From Anaerolineae bacterium (lineage in GTDB: Bacteria; Chloroflexota; Anaerolineae; CG2-30-64-16): a stretch of DNA of 39,700 nucleotides. A model generated the notes under the pieces. The model searched no databases. It was not told the DNA's origin and saw only the letters and a list, made by a program, of their open reading frames with translations. Shown piece after piece: positions 9,052 to 15,833 of this stretch. The position numbers were made by a program, and so were the translations under genes. The DNA lies in contig JALOOB010000009.1 of NCBI GenBank assembly GCA_025454635.1, positions 1 through 39,700 of the forward strand, given 5' to 3'. Each line of letters opens with the position of its first letter. Position 1 is the stretch's first letter.

Positions 9052-9080
9052 ACTATACTACGAGTGAGTAATTTCGTCAA
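9052..9080 (-). promoter_or_regulatory. Promoter of the padR-ABC unit with candidate PadR operator
   Basis: On the minus strand TTGACG (9075-9080), a 17-bp spacer and TATAGT (9052-9057) make a near-consensus promoter about 40 bp upstream of the PadR ATG. An imperfect dyad TACT-N7-AGTA (9056-9070) sits inside the spacer and overlaps the -10, where a bound repressor would exclude RNA polymerase. The operator assignment is inference. Confidence 0.6.
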
Positions 9081-9135
9081 GGCCCCTAAGCTGACGGGAA
9101 GCTGACATAGTAGAGGACGTAAAGCCACCACGAAA

Positions 9136-9200
9136 GAGCAAAGAACCAAAGGTTCACGGAGTCTTTCATAAACGCTTAGTGAACCTTTGGTTTCTTGCTC
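9136..9200. repeat. Long imperfect hairpin, 22-bp arms
   Basis: GAGCAAAGAACCAAAGGTTC (9136-9155, extending to 9157) pairs with 9179-9200 over 22 bp with two mismatches, around a 21-nt loop. It lies between the PadR promoter and tRNA-Arg. No T-run follows on either strand. It resembles other dispersed intergenic palindromes in this window but no second copy is present here. Confidence 0.65.
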
Positions 9201-9224
9201 CTTTGCGGTAAAGTCGGGCCTTAG

Positions 9225-9254
9225 TTGGAAAGACAGGCAATGTTGTGGTAGGAT
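9225..9254 (+). promoter_or_regulatory. Predicted promoter of tRNA-Arg
   Basis: TTGGAA (9225-9230), an 18-bp spacer and TAGGAT (9249-9254) end 10 bp before the mature tRNA 5' end. The same transcript could run on into hicBA, since no terminator lies between them. Confidence 0.4.
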
Positions 9255-9264
9255 GGCGTCACGC

Positions 9265-9338
9265 GCCCCCGTAGCTCAGGTGGATAGAGCGAGGCACTCC
9301 TAACGCCTAGGCCGAGCGTTCGAATCGCTCCGGGGGTA
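9265..9338 (+). tRNA. tRNA-Arg (anticodon CCU)
   Basis: A full cloverleaf of 74 nt. The acceptor is GCCCCCG/CGGGGGU, the D-stem GCUC/GAGC, the anticodon loop CUCCUAA (CCU at 34-36), and the T-arm GAGCG-UUCGAAU-CGCUC, with A73. CCA is not encoded. The last pair of the anticodon stem is an A-C mismatch. Its 3' 53 nt are duplicated at 9818-9870. Confidence 0.93.
9286..9338 (+). repeat. Direct repeat, left copy (inside tRNA-Arg)
   Basis: The 3' part of tRNA-Arg from the D-stem to the discriminator base is repeated nearly identically at 9818-9870. Integrases that target tRNA genes leave exactly this arrangement, so it may be an attL/attR-type pair around hicBA. Confidence 0.7.
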
Positions 9339-9362
9339 CTATTCGCACTGGTGAGTGAAACT

Positions 9363-9572
9363 ATGGCGCGCGGGTTGATTTTTCTGGTGGAAGAGGCCGA
9401 AGAGGGCGGGTACACCGCTCGCGCTCTTGGCGAGTCGATCTATACCCAGGCAGACACGTGGGAAGAACTGCGCGATGCCGTGCAGGATGCAACGCGTTGC
9501 CATTTCGATGAAAAGGATAAGCCTTCGCTGCTGCGCCTGCATTTTGTCCGGGAGGAAGTCCTGGCCGCATGA
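9363..9572 (+). CDS. hicB: HicB-like antitoxin
   Basis: 69 residues (MARGLIFLVEEAEEGGYTAR ...). The partially degraded RNase-H-like HicB fold shows as the first strand LIFLVEEA, EGGYTARALGESIYTQADTW and the helix EELRDAVQDATRCHFDE. It is a short antitoxin without an obvious added DNA-binding domain. ATG 9363 is preferred because family members start M-A-R-x-L; GTG 9351 is an in-frame alternative. It begins 24 nt after the tRNA and overlaps the toxin gene by ATGA, so the two are translationally coupled. The antitoxin would neutralise HicA by direct binding. Confidence 0.85.
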   Translation: MARGLIFLVEEAEEGGYTARALGESIYTQADTWEELRDAVQDATRCHFDEKDKPSLLRLHFVREEVLAA

Positions 9573-9754
9573 AGACGCCCCGAGACGTCGATGGCGACGA
9601 ACTCGCGGCGTTCCTTGCGCGTTTCGGCTATGTCATCACCCGGCAGGCTGGCAGCCATATGCGGCTTACAACAAGCCGGAATGACGAACGCCACATCACC
9701 ATTCCGCGCCATCGTCTGCTGAAGCTGGGAACGCTGAATGCCATACTGCGTTGA
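9569..9754 (+). CDS. hicA: HicA-like mRNA interferase toxin, frameshifted near its end
   Basis: 61 residues are read in frame. The dsRBD-like HicA fold is seen in GDELAAFLARFGYVITRQAG, SHMRL (the catalytic His of the G-S-H motif), ERHITIPRH and LLKLGTLNAILR. The frame then ends, but one base later the expected family tail continues (DVAEHLKIPREELMRYLVER) to a stop at 9813-9815. A single extra T near 9752 explains this. HicA cleaves mRNA independently of ribosomes. The catalytic core is intact, so the truncated form might still be active or might be unstable. Confidence 0.82.
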   Translation: MKTPRDVDGDELAAFLARFGYVITRQAGSHMRLTTSRNDERHITIPRHRLLKLGTLNAILR

Positions 9755-9817
9755 CGTTGCGGAGCATTTGAAAATCCCGCGCGAGGAGTTGATGCGCTAC
9801 CTCGTTGAGAGATAGCC

Positions 9818-9870
9818 AGAGCGAGGCACTCCTAACGCCTGGTCCGAGCGTTCGAATCGCTCCGGGGGTA
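9818..9870 (+). pseudogene. tRNA-Arg 3' fragment (direct repeat, right copy)
   Basis: AGAGCGAGGCACTCCTAACG (9818-9837) and onward repeats positions 9286-9338 of the tRNA. The main difference is CTGGTCC instead of CTAGGCC in the variable loop. The 5' acceptor strand and most of the D-arm are missing, so it cannot fold as a tRNA. It begins 2 bp after the reconstructed hicA stop. Confidence 0.85.
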
Positions 9871-9885
9871 TTTGCCGCCAAACCA

Positions 9886-9918
9886 AAAAGGGGACAGCCG
9901 CACCGGCTGTCCCCTTTT
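9886..9918. terminator. Bidirectional intrinsic terminator
   Basis: A GGGGACAGCCG / CGGCTGTCCCC stem (11 bp) with a 3-nt loop is flanked by AAAA on the left and TTTT on the right. It serves plus-strand transcripts from tRNA-hicBA and minus-strand transcripts of the 5'-nucleotidase gene ending at 9938. Confidence 0.9.
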
Positions 9919-9937
9919 CTATTCTACGCAGCTCGCG

Positions 9938-11620
9938 TTACGGCACAACCGTAATCCGGTTTTGCGGTCCGGGAGCGACCGGGCTATTGGCCGTGAAGTA
10001 TGCCTCCAGCGCATCGGTGTCGACCGCGCCGCCGAGCCGGTTTGTCCCCTGCTTCAGCACAGCGAAGTTGTCCCCGCCATCCGCCAGGAAACTGTTGACC
10101 GTCACCCGATACGTCGCGCTCGGGTCCACCACGACGCCGTTGATCTTGATCGTCGCCGCATCGACCTTGCTGCCAGTTGGCGCGCTCTGGCTCCACGTGT
10201 ACGTGAAGCCGTTGGACACCTGCAGGATGCGGGTCTGGCCGGCGGCGGGATTGTCGAACTGCTGCTCGAGCAGCGTGTCGATCTGCGCGCCGGTCAGGTC
10301 CATAGTAACCAGGCTATTGCCGAACGGCTGCACCGTGAACATCTCGCCGTAGGTCACCTCGCCCGGTTGCTCAGTGCCGCTGATCTGGTTGTAGCTGAAG
10401 TCCGCTCGGATGCCGCCCGGATTCATGAACGCGACAAGCGCGTCACCAAAACCAGGCCGCGCCGTGTCCATCAACTGCGCGTCCGCAATCACGTCGCCTA
10501 GCGCCGATTCGCCCGCCGCGTTGGCTGCGCGCGTAATGTCAGCCGTGATGCTCCCGATCACGCGGTCCGCAATCGGCTTCGCCACGGCCTGGTACTTGGC
10601 GATCAACTGGGTCAGCAGGGTGGCCTTCGGCACGTCACGCGTCACGATGACGTTGTTTGCCGCCATCTGGGTGACTTCGCCCGAAACGCGGTCGATCTTC
10701 AGGTCAATGTCCGTCACCAGACGACCGAACGAGGCCGCGCTCGTCACGAGTTTGTTGTTGATGTTGCAGTTGTAGGCCTGGTGCGTGTGGCCGCTGATAA
10801 CCACGTCAATCTCCGGGTCGAGCCGGTTGACGATATCGACGATCGCGCCGGAGATGCCGACGCACTGATTGTAGGCGCCTGTCTGCGCGCCGCCCTCGTG
10901 AATCAGCACGACGATGGTCTCGACGCCGCGTGACTTGAGGATCGGCACGAGCGCGTTCGCCGTATCAGCCTCATCCTTGAAGGACAGGCCCTCGACGCCG
11001 GACGGCGTCACGATGCTCGGCGTGCCTTCCAGCGTCATACCGATAAAGCCGATGCGCGCGCGGTTGAACACCTTGATCCCGACCGGATCGAAAATCGGCC
11101 GGCCAGTTGCGTCGTTGATGACATTGGCGGCCAGATACTGGAAGTTCGCCCCGGCAAAGTCATCCCCGTCGAGGCAGCCGTCCACCGGATGGCAGCCGCC
11201 GTTTTGCATGCGCAGCAACTCCTGCCAGCCTTCGTCGAACTCGTGGTTGCCCACAGCATTGAAGTCGAGGCCCATCAGGTTGAATGCCTCGATCGTCGGT
11301 TCGTCATGGAAGAGAGCGGATAGCAGCGGGCTCGCGCCGATCATGTCGCCCGCCGAGACCACGACCGTGTTCGGGTTAGTGGAGCGGAGAGCATCAATAT
11401 GGGTCGCAAGGTACTCCACGCCGCCGGCATTGACGGTGCCGATGCGCCCGGACGAGCCGGACGGCGGCTCCAGGTTGCCGTGGAAGTCGTTCAATGCAAG
11501 AATCTGGACGTCGATGATCTTGGGCGGGATGGCGCCTGCGACACTGACGGCGCCGAGCGCCATGACCAGTACGGCCGCAAAGAGCAGCGCATACCGCATA
11601 CGGGACTTGCTGTTCGACAT
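9938..11620 (-). CDS. Secreted 5'-nucleotidase / UDP-sugar hydrolase family metallophosphoesterase
   Basis: 560 residues from ATG 11620 (GGAGGT site). A signal peptide is at about 1-30 (ALLFAAVLVMALGAVSVAGA). The N-terminal calcineurin-like metallophosphatase domain carries the family metal ligands: LALNDFHGNL, VVSAGDMIG, NAVGNHEFD and VVISGHTHQAYNC. The C-terminal 5_nucleotid_C domain (about 350-550) has FMNPGGIRADF, TYGEMFTVQPFGNSL and NSFLADGGDNF, which bind the nucleotide base. The expected reaction is hydrolysis of extracellular nucleotides to nucleoside and phosphate, for nutrient scavenging. No C-terminal anchor is seen. It follows the subtilase gene on the same strand after 161 bp but has its own predicted promoter. 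Confidence 0.95.
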   Translation of the reverse strand: MSNSKSRMRYALLFAAVLVMALGAVSVAGAIPPKIIDVQILALNDFHGNLEPPSGSSGRIGTVNAGGVEYLATHIDALRSTNPNTVVVSAGDMIGASPLLSALFHDEPTIEAFNLMGLDFNAVGNHEFDEGWQELLRMQNGGCHPVDGCLDGDDFAGANFQYLAANVINDATGRPIFDPVGIKVFNRARIGFIGMTLEGTPSIVTPSGVEGLSFKDEADTANALVPILKSRGVETIVVLIHEGGAQTGAYNQCVGISGAIVDIVNRLDPEIDVVISGHTHQAYNCNINNKLVTSAASFGRLVTDIDLKIDRVSGEVTQMAANNVIVTRDVPKATLLTQLIAKYQAVAKPIADRVIGSITADITRAANAAGESALGDVIADAQLMDTARPGFGDALVAFMNPGGIRADFSYNQISGTEQPGEVTYGEMFTVQPFGNSLVTMDLTGAQIDTLLEQQFDNPAAGQTRILQVSNGFTYTWSQSAPTGSKVDAATIKINGVVVDPSATYRVTVNSFLADGGDNFAVLKQGTNRLGGAVDTDALEAYFTANSPVAPGPQNRITVVP

Positions 11621-11662
11621 CTACTGACCTCCGAATCGCTAGGGATACACAATGCTGGCACT

Positions 11663-11690
11663 AATATAATCGAAAGTGTGCAAGATGCAA
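11663..11690 (-). promoter_or_regulatory. Predicted promoter of the 5'-nucleotidase gene
   Basis: On the minus strand TTGCAT (11685-11690), a 16-bp spacer and TATATT (11663-11668) lie 43 bp before the ATG. Upstream, a 7-bp palindrome CTTGTTG-TCT-CAACAAG (11710-11726) could be an operator or a small terminator for the subtilase transcript. Confidence 0.45.
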
Positions 11691-11781
11691 AGGATGGTGG
11701 CCCGTCCTACTTGTTGTCTCAACAAGCGTTAACGGGATCAAGCGACGGCGCGTTCTCAGGCTGCCCCCGCCGGCGTCTCCC

Positions 11782-13593
11782 TCACGGCCCACCGCCTGCC
11801 AGGGGAAATCCGAACTCGCCGACCCGGTTGGATGCTACGCTCTGCGTCTGTCCGCAGCGGTTTTTGGCCTGGACGACGTAGGTGTAGTTGGTATTCGTGT
11901 CACCCAGTTCGCCCTGGCTGAAGACGGTCGTCGCAACAGACTGGCAGGAACCAACTTCGCACGATTCGTCGGGCGCGAAGTGTGGCGATGCGCTCCAGCG
12001 CACGTTGTAAGCAGTGGCGTACGTTTGCGCCGACCAGGTGAGTTGCAGGTCCGCGCTGTTCAGCTTCGTCACCGCCAGGTCAGTGATGGCGTCCGGCAGC
12101 CCTCCGCAGGTTGCCGCATAAGCGTCGATGCGCCCCCACCCGTAGACGTTGTTCGGCACGGCGGTCGAGCTGTCGCCGCCGCAACCCTGCGTGGTGGTCC
12201 GCCGCACCGCGCTCTGTTCGATCATATCCTCGATGCCATCGACATCGCCGCGCAGCGCGGGGTCGGCGGAAATGATCAGCGCAACCAGCCCCGCGACATG
12301 GGGTCCGGCCATGCTCGTGCCGCTCATCGATCCATAACTGTTAACTGCGCCGATGGTGCTCGACCGCACGCCTGATCCGGGCGCGGCGACGTTCGGCTTC
12401 ATTCTGTTGCTGCCGTCGATTGTCACCGGGCCGCGGCTGCTGTAGCTCGCAATGTCGTCAAGGGGCGTGTTCGTCGTTGCGCCGACGGAGAACGACTCGG
12501 CGTAGATGGCGGCAGGATCAGACACGGTGCTGCACGCCGAGCCCGAATTGCCGGCGGAGTGCACCGTCACGATGCCCGCCGCTCTTACGTTTTGGACGAC
12601 GGTCAGGAGCGCGGTCGGGTCGGTGCAGCCTTCGTCAGGCGGGCAGCCCCACGAGTTGTTGATCACGTCCGGCGCCTTGCTGGCGTCCGCGCCTGTCCCG
12701 TCGATCTTCGTCGGCGCGATGAACCACTGGTAGCATTCGCTGTACGTGGCCGGCGTCCCGACGCCTGCTTTCATGTTGCGGCAGCCGATCCACTTCGCGT
12801 CGGGCGCCATGCCGATCTGGTTGCCCGCGCCGTCGTCGCCGACCATCGTGCCCATCGTGTGGGTGCCGTGTCCGTAGTCGTCGCACGGCTGCGGCGAATT
12901 CGCGCCGCAACTCGAACCCGTCGTGCGGATTGCGTCGTGCCAGTTGTAGTCGTGGTTGGCCGCGCTCCCGTCCCAGCCGCGATACTGCGACTTCAGCGCG
13001 TTGTGCGACCACAGATAACCCGTGTCCTGGCCCCCGATGACTGTGCCCGCGCCCTTAACCCCGGTCGCCCACACCTCCGGCGCTCTCACCTTCGCGATGT
13101 TCCACTCAATCGCCTCGGTCCCGTCCGGTGCGAGCGCGGTCGACTCGCCCGCCGAAACGACGTCGAGCTTCACCTGAGGATTGGCGTTGATGCGCGCCAC
13201 CTCCGGTCGCTCGGCCAGCGTTCGGACCACGTCGAGCCCCGCGCGGACCCAAATCATGTTTGCGACCCAGTACGGCCGGTGCTCCACGCCAAGCTCAGCC
13301 AATCGCTCGCGGAGCGGCCCCTGTGTGCGGTCCGCGTGCCGGCTCAAGGTGCGGTAGACGTACTCGCCGCGTTCGAGCTTCGTCCCCAGCCGGGAGGCCG
13401 CGCTGACGTCGGCCTGATCCGCGAGAAAGACCAGGAATTCAGTGGGTCCTCGCGCTCCCGTCTCCAGCACCCACGGGTCGACCTTGTCCTGCCAACCGGG
13501 GAGTGACTGGAGCCCGGGGGCGGCGAGCGCGTTGGGGACGGCAGTCGCCAGCACAGCGACGAGAACTGCGACGATAACCGCGCGAGGCGTCAT
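11782..13593 (-). CDS. Secreted subtilisin-like serine protease (S8) with C-terminal Fn3-like domain
   Basis: 603 residues from ATG 13593 (AGAGGAG site). A signal peptide is at 1-24, followed by an inhibitor-I9-like propeptide region to about 145. The catalytic triad is visible: Asp190 (GGQDTGY), His242 (YGHGTHTMGTM) and Ser427 (SGTSMAGPHVAG), with oxyanion Asn349 (HSAGNSG). Several Cys (e.g. SSCGANSPQPC, CPPDEGC) suggest disulfides. A fibronectin-III-like domain follows at about 505-603 and ends SNRVGEFGFPLAGGGP, a tail also seen in the SBBP protein at 34188. The gene starts 10 bp after the STAS gene stop, so it is probably the last gene of the partner-switching operon. The role is likely extracellular protein degradation or processing. 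Confidence 0.95.
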   Translation of the reverse strand: MTPRAVIVAVLVAVLATAVPNALAAPGLQSLPGWQDKVDPWVLETGARGPTEFLVFLADQADVSAASRLGTKLERGEYVYRTLSRHADRTQGPLRERLAELGVEHRPYWVANMIWVRAGLDVVRTLAERPEVARINANPQVKLDVVSAGESTALAPDGTEAIEWNIAKVRAPEVWATGVKGAGTVIGGQDTGYLWSHNALKSQYRGWDGSAANHDYNWHDAIRTTGSSCGANSPQPCDDYGHGTHTMGTMVGDDGAGNQIGMAPDAKWIGCRNMKAGVGTPATYSECYQWFIAPTKIDGTGADASKAPDVINNSWGCPPDEGCTDPTALLTVVQNVRAAGIVTVHSAGNSGSACSTVSDPAAIYAESFSVGATTNTPLDDIASYSSRGPVTIDGSNRMKPNVAAPGSGVRSSTIGAVNSYGSMSGTSMAGPHVAGLVALIISADPALRGDVDGIEDMIEQSAVRRTTTQGCGGDSSTAVPNNVYGWGRIDAYAATCGGLPDAITDLAVTKLNSADLQLTWSAQTYATAYNVRWSASPHFAPDESCEVGSCQSVATTVFSQGELGDTNTNYTYVVQAKNRCGQTQSVASNRVGEFGFPLAGGGP

Positions 13594-13603
13594 ACGCTCT
13601 CCT

Positions 13604-14020
13604 CTAAAGGGCCGCTAGCGCCGCATCAAGCGTCGGATAGACCTCGAAAGCGTCGCCAAATCCAACTTTAGCGAGCGTTACGGCAACGCGCGGCTGCGGG
13701 TTGACCAGCTTGACGCGGCGCCGCGCATCTTCGCCCTGACCCATTCCCATTGAACGGATAGCAGCCCACCCGGCTTCCGGATCGGGCGGCTTCTGCCCCT
13801 GCATCAGCAGCGCGATGCTGTGAAGCGCGACGAGGCCCGAACTGCTGACAAAGTCCGTCGCCGACAGGTCAAGGAGCAAAGTTTGGGCGCCCGCTGTATG
13901 GGCCGCCTCCGCCTGCGCAATGGCCTGGAGGTAACTGGTCGCGTCCAGATCGCCGGCCATGCCGAGCACAGCGACGTCCGATCTGCCTGAAGCCTGCGTG
14001 AGCGTGAAATCCATGGTCAT
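13604..14020 (-). CDS. STAS-domain anti-sigma-factor antagonist (RsbV-like) with insertion
   Basis: 138 residues. Its ATG overlaps the kinase stop (ATGA). The STAS core is visible: VLGMAGDLDATSYLQAI, QTLLLDLSATDFVSSSGLVA, VKLVNPQPRVAVTLAKVGF. The Ser cluster in DFVSSSGL holds the phosphorylation site used in partner switching. Between helix 2 and the following strand there are about 25 extra residues (QKPPDPEAGWAAIRSMGMGQ), rich in Pro and Gly and not seen in Bacillus RsbV/SpoIIAA. When dephosphorylated, such proteins bind the RsbW-like kinase and free its target. No sigma factor is encoded nearby. Confidence 0.88.
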   Translation of the reverse strand: MTMDFTLTQASGRSDVAVLGMAGDLDATSYLQAIAQAEAAHTAGAQTLLLDLSATDFVSSSGLVALHSIALLMQGQKPPDPEAGWAAIRSMGMGQGEDARRRVKLVNPQPRVAVTLAKVGFGDAFEVYPTLDAALAAL

Positions 14021-14484
14021 CCCTCCTCCGGCCCGGTGGGCCGAAACACGGTGAGCGTCAGCTCATTCCAGCCGTCTGGCGTCCGGCGATAGCGGATTTC
14101 ATCCATCGTCTTGCGTATCAGGAAGATGCCCAGTCCACCCGGCATGCGTTCGCCGAGAGGCGGCAGTTCCGTCTGCACCGGCGCCGCGGTCAGGTCAAAG
14201 GGGCGCGCCTGGTCGCGCAGCGTCACGCGCAGGGTGGAATCGTCTAGGTTCGTTTCCACTTCGACGACGCCCGCCTCGCCTCCTGACTCCGCGGTAGCCG
14301 CCGATACCCCGTAACCGTGCATCATGATGTTCGTAGCCGCTTCGTCCACGGCCAGCACGAGGTCGTAGACCTTCAGATCCGGGAAGCCCGCCCCGCGCGC
14401 CGCGTCCTCGACATGGTCGCGTATCAGCTTCAGATTGGTGAGCTTTGCGCTCACCCGCAGTGGACCAGAGTGACGGGATGACAT
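14017..14484 (-). CDS. RsbW-like serine kinase / anti-sigma regulatory factor
   Basis: 155 residues from ATG 14484, which lies 10 bp after the phosphatase stop with GAGG in between. A longer frame up to 14553 overlaps the phosphatase and is rejected. The GHKL ATPase fold of the HATPase_c_2 type is evident: N-box VLAVDEAATNIMMHGYG, G1-like TLRVTLRDQARPFDL, and G2 GGLGIFLIRKTMDEIRYRR. These kinases phosphorylate the STAS antagonist and sequester a sigma factor or other target. It is translationally coupled to the STAS gene downstream. Confidence 0.9.
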   Translation of the reverse strand: MSSRHSGPLRVSAKLTNLKLIRDHVEDAARGAGFPDLKVYDLVLAVDEAATNIMMHGYGVSAATAESGGEAGVVEVETNLDDSTLRVTLRDQARPFDLTAAPVQTELPPLGERMPGGLGIFLIRKTMDEIRYRRTPDGWNELTLTVFRPTGPEEG

Positions 14485-14494
14485 TTTGCGCGCC

Positions 14495-15733
14495 TCACGC
14501 CCTGCGAATAGCGATGACTGTGATATCATCCGACTGGGCCTGTCCGCCGGCATGCTCCTTGACGGCCTCGACGATGCGATCGCACAACGCCTGCGCTCCC
14601 AGTCCGGAATGCGCGGCAGCCAGCTCGCTCAGGCGATCCTCCCCGAAGAACTCCCGCGCGGCGCTGCGCGCCTCGATGACGCCGTCCGTGAAGAGCACAA
14701 GCGCGCCGCTGGCCGACAGGCGCACCGTTGCTTCCTGCAGGGCGACCGTGTCGAACAGGCCGAGCAAGCGACCCCCGCCGTTGTCGTCATAACCCGCGTC
14801 GAGACCATCTGCGCCGGTCATCAACACCGGCTCGTGCCCGGCGCGCGCGTAGGTGAACTCCCCGGAGTCGATATCAAGCGTCCCATACAGCGCGGTGACA
14901 AACATCCCGTTGGCGCCAAGATTCAGCAACTGCGCATTGACTGCGGTCAACACCTCTGCCGGCGAGCACCCACGGCAGGCCCCGGCTCGCAGCAGCGCAA
15001 CCGTGATCGCCATGATGAGCGCGGCTGATACGCCGTGCCCTGAAACGTCTCCCACCGCCACGCCGATGCGGCGCTCGTCCAGCGCAATAAAGTCGTAAAA
15101 ATCACCCCCGACCTGCATCATGGGCAACAGCCGCGCGCCGAAGTCGTACCCGCCGAAGCGCGGGAGTTCCTTCGGGAGCAGACTCATCTGGATTTCGCGG
15201 GCCAGCGCAAGCTCGTGTTCGAGCTTGCGGGTTTCGACCAATTCCACCTGCGCCGCATGCAGCTCGTCCAGGGCTTGCTGGAGCTGTCGGTTGCGCTCTT
15301 CGAGCCGGCGAATGGACCCTGTGTGCGCCTGTTCTAGCCGGTCGCCCATCACCCGAGCCATCGCATAGGCCAGCGGCGGATGGCGGTGCAGCAACGTGTC
15401 GAAGTCGGCGCGGGTCATGACCAGCGCTTCGCTATCGCCACGCGCCCGCGCGCTCGCAGTCCGCAAGCCGCTCTCGTTGAGCAGGCTCATTTCGCCCACG
15501 TATTCGCCCGGACCCCGCACCGCGATGACCTGCTCGCCGCCGTCTTCGAAGCGCTTGAATACTTCGATCTCGCCCTGAATGACAATGTAGAAGCGGTCTC
15601 CCTGGTCACCCTCGCGGAAGAGCACCGTCCCGGCCAGGAGGTCTTCCGCCTGCAGGGTTTCGGACAGCCACCGCAGGTGGCGGGTTGGCAAGGTGGAGAA
15701 GAACGGCACTCGCCGGATGACTTCCTCTAGCAC
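14495..15733 (-). CDS. Cyclic-nucleotide-binding-domain PP2C/SpoIIE phosphatase (RsbU-like)
   Basis: About 412 residues. The N-terminal cNMP/CRP-like domain is at about 5-130 (VPFFSTLPTRHLRWL, LFREGDQGDRFYIVIQGEIE, VGEMSLLNESGLRTASARA). A coiled coil follows at about 135-175 (ERNRQLQQALDELHAAQVEL), then a SpoIIE phosphatase domain (AREIQMSLLPKELP, GGDFYDFIAL, VGDVSGHGVSAALIMA, LVLFTDGVIEARS, QSDDITVIAIRR) with its metal Asp residues. It would dephosphorylate the STAS protein downstream, gated by a ligand at the cNMP domain. The start is uncertain: there is no ATG, and GTG 15733 is chosen because it precedes the domain and fits the promoter at 15750-15778. The open frame upstream to 16075 overlaps gpmA and is a shadow. 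Confidence 0.9.
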   Translation of the reverse strand: MLEEVIRRVPFFSTLPTRHLRWLSETLQAEDLLAGTVLFREGDQGDRFYIVIQGEIEVFKRFEDGGEQVIAVRGPGEYVGEMSLLNESGLRTASARARGDSEALVMTRADFDTLLHRHPPLAYAMARVMGDRLEQAHTGSIRRLEERNRQLQQALDELHAAQVELVETRKLEHELALAREIQMSLLPKELPRFGGYDFGARLLPMMQVGGDFYDFIALDERRIGVAVGDVSGHGVSAALIMAITVALLRAGACRGCSPAEVLTAVNAQLLNLGANGMFVTALYGTLDIDSGEFTYARAGHEPVLMTGADGLDAGYDDNGGGRLLGLFDTVALQEATVRLSASGALVLFTDGVIEARSAAREFFGEDRLSELAAAHSGLGAQALCDRIVEAVKEHAGGQAQSDDITVIAIRRA

Positions 15734-15749
15734 GGCCTGGTCCAGTCGG

Positions 15750-15778
15750 ATTGTAGCGTATTTGTAGCGACGACAGAA
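15750..15778 (-). promoter_or_regulatory. Predicted promoter of the partner-switching operon
   Basis: On the minus strand TTCTGT (15773-15778), a 17-bp spacer and TACAAT (15750-15755) lie 16 bp before the proposed GTG. The mRNA would therefore have a leader of only about 10 nt. It lies in the divergent gap with gpmA. Confidence 0.45.
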
Positions 15779-15833
15779 TCTTACTTCGCATTGATGCCGC
15801 GCGCAAGTAAAACGAGGCGAGCCGGCTCGCAGA

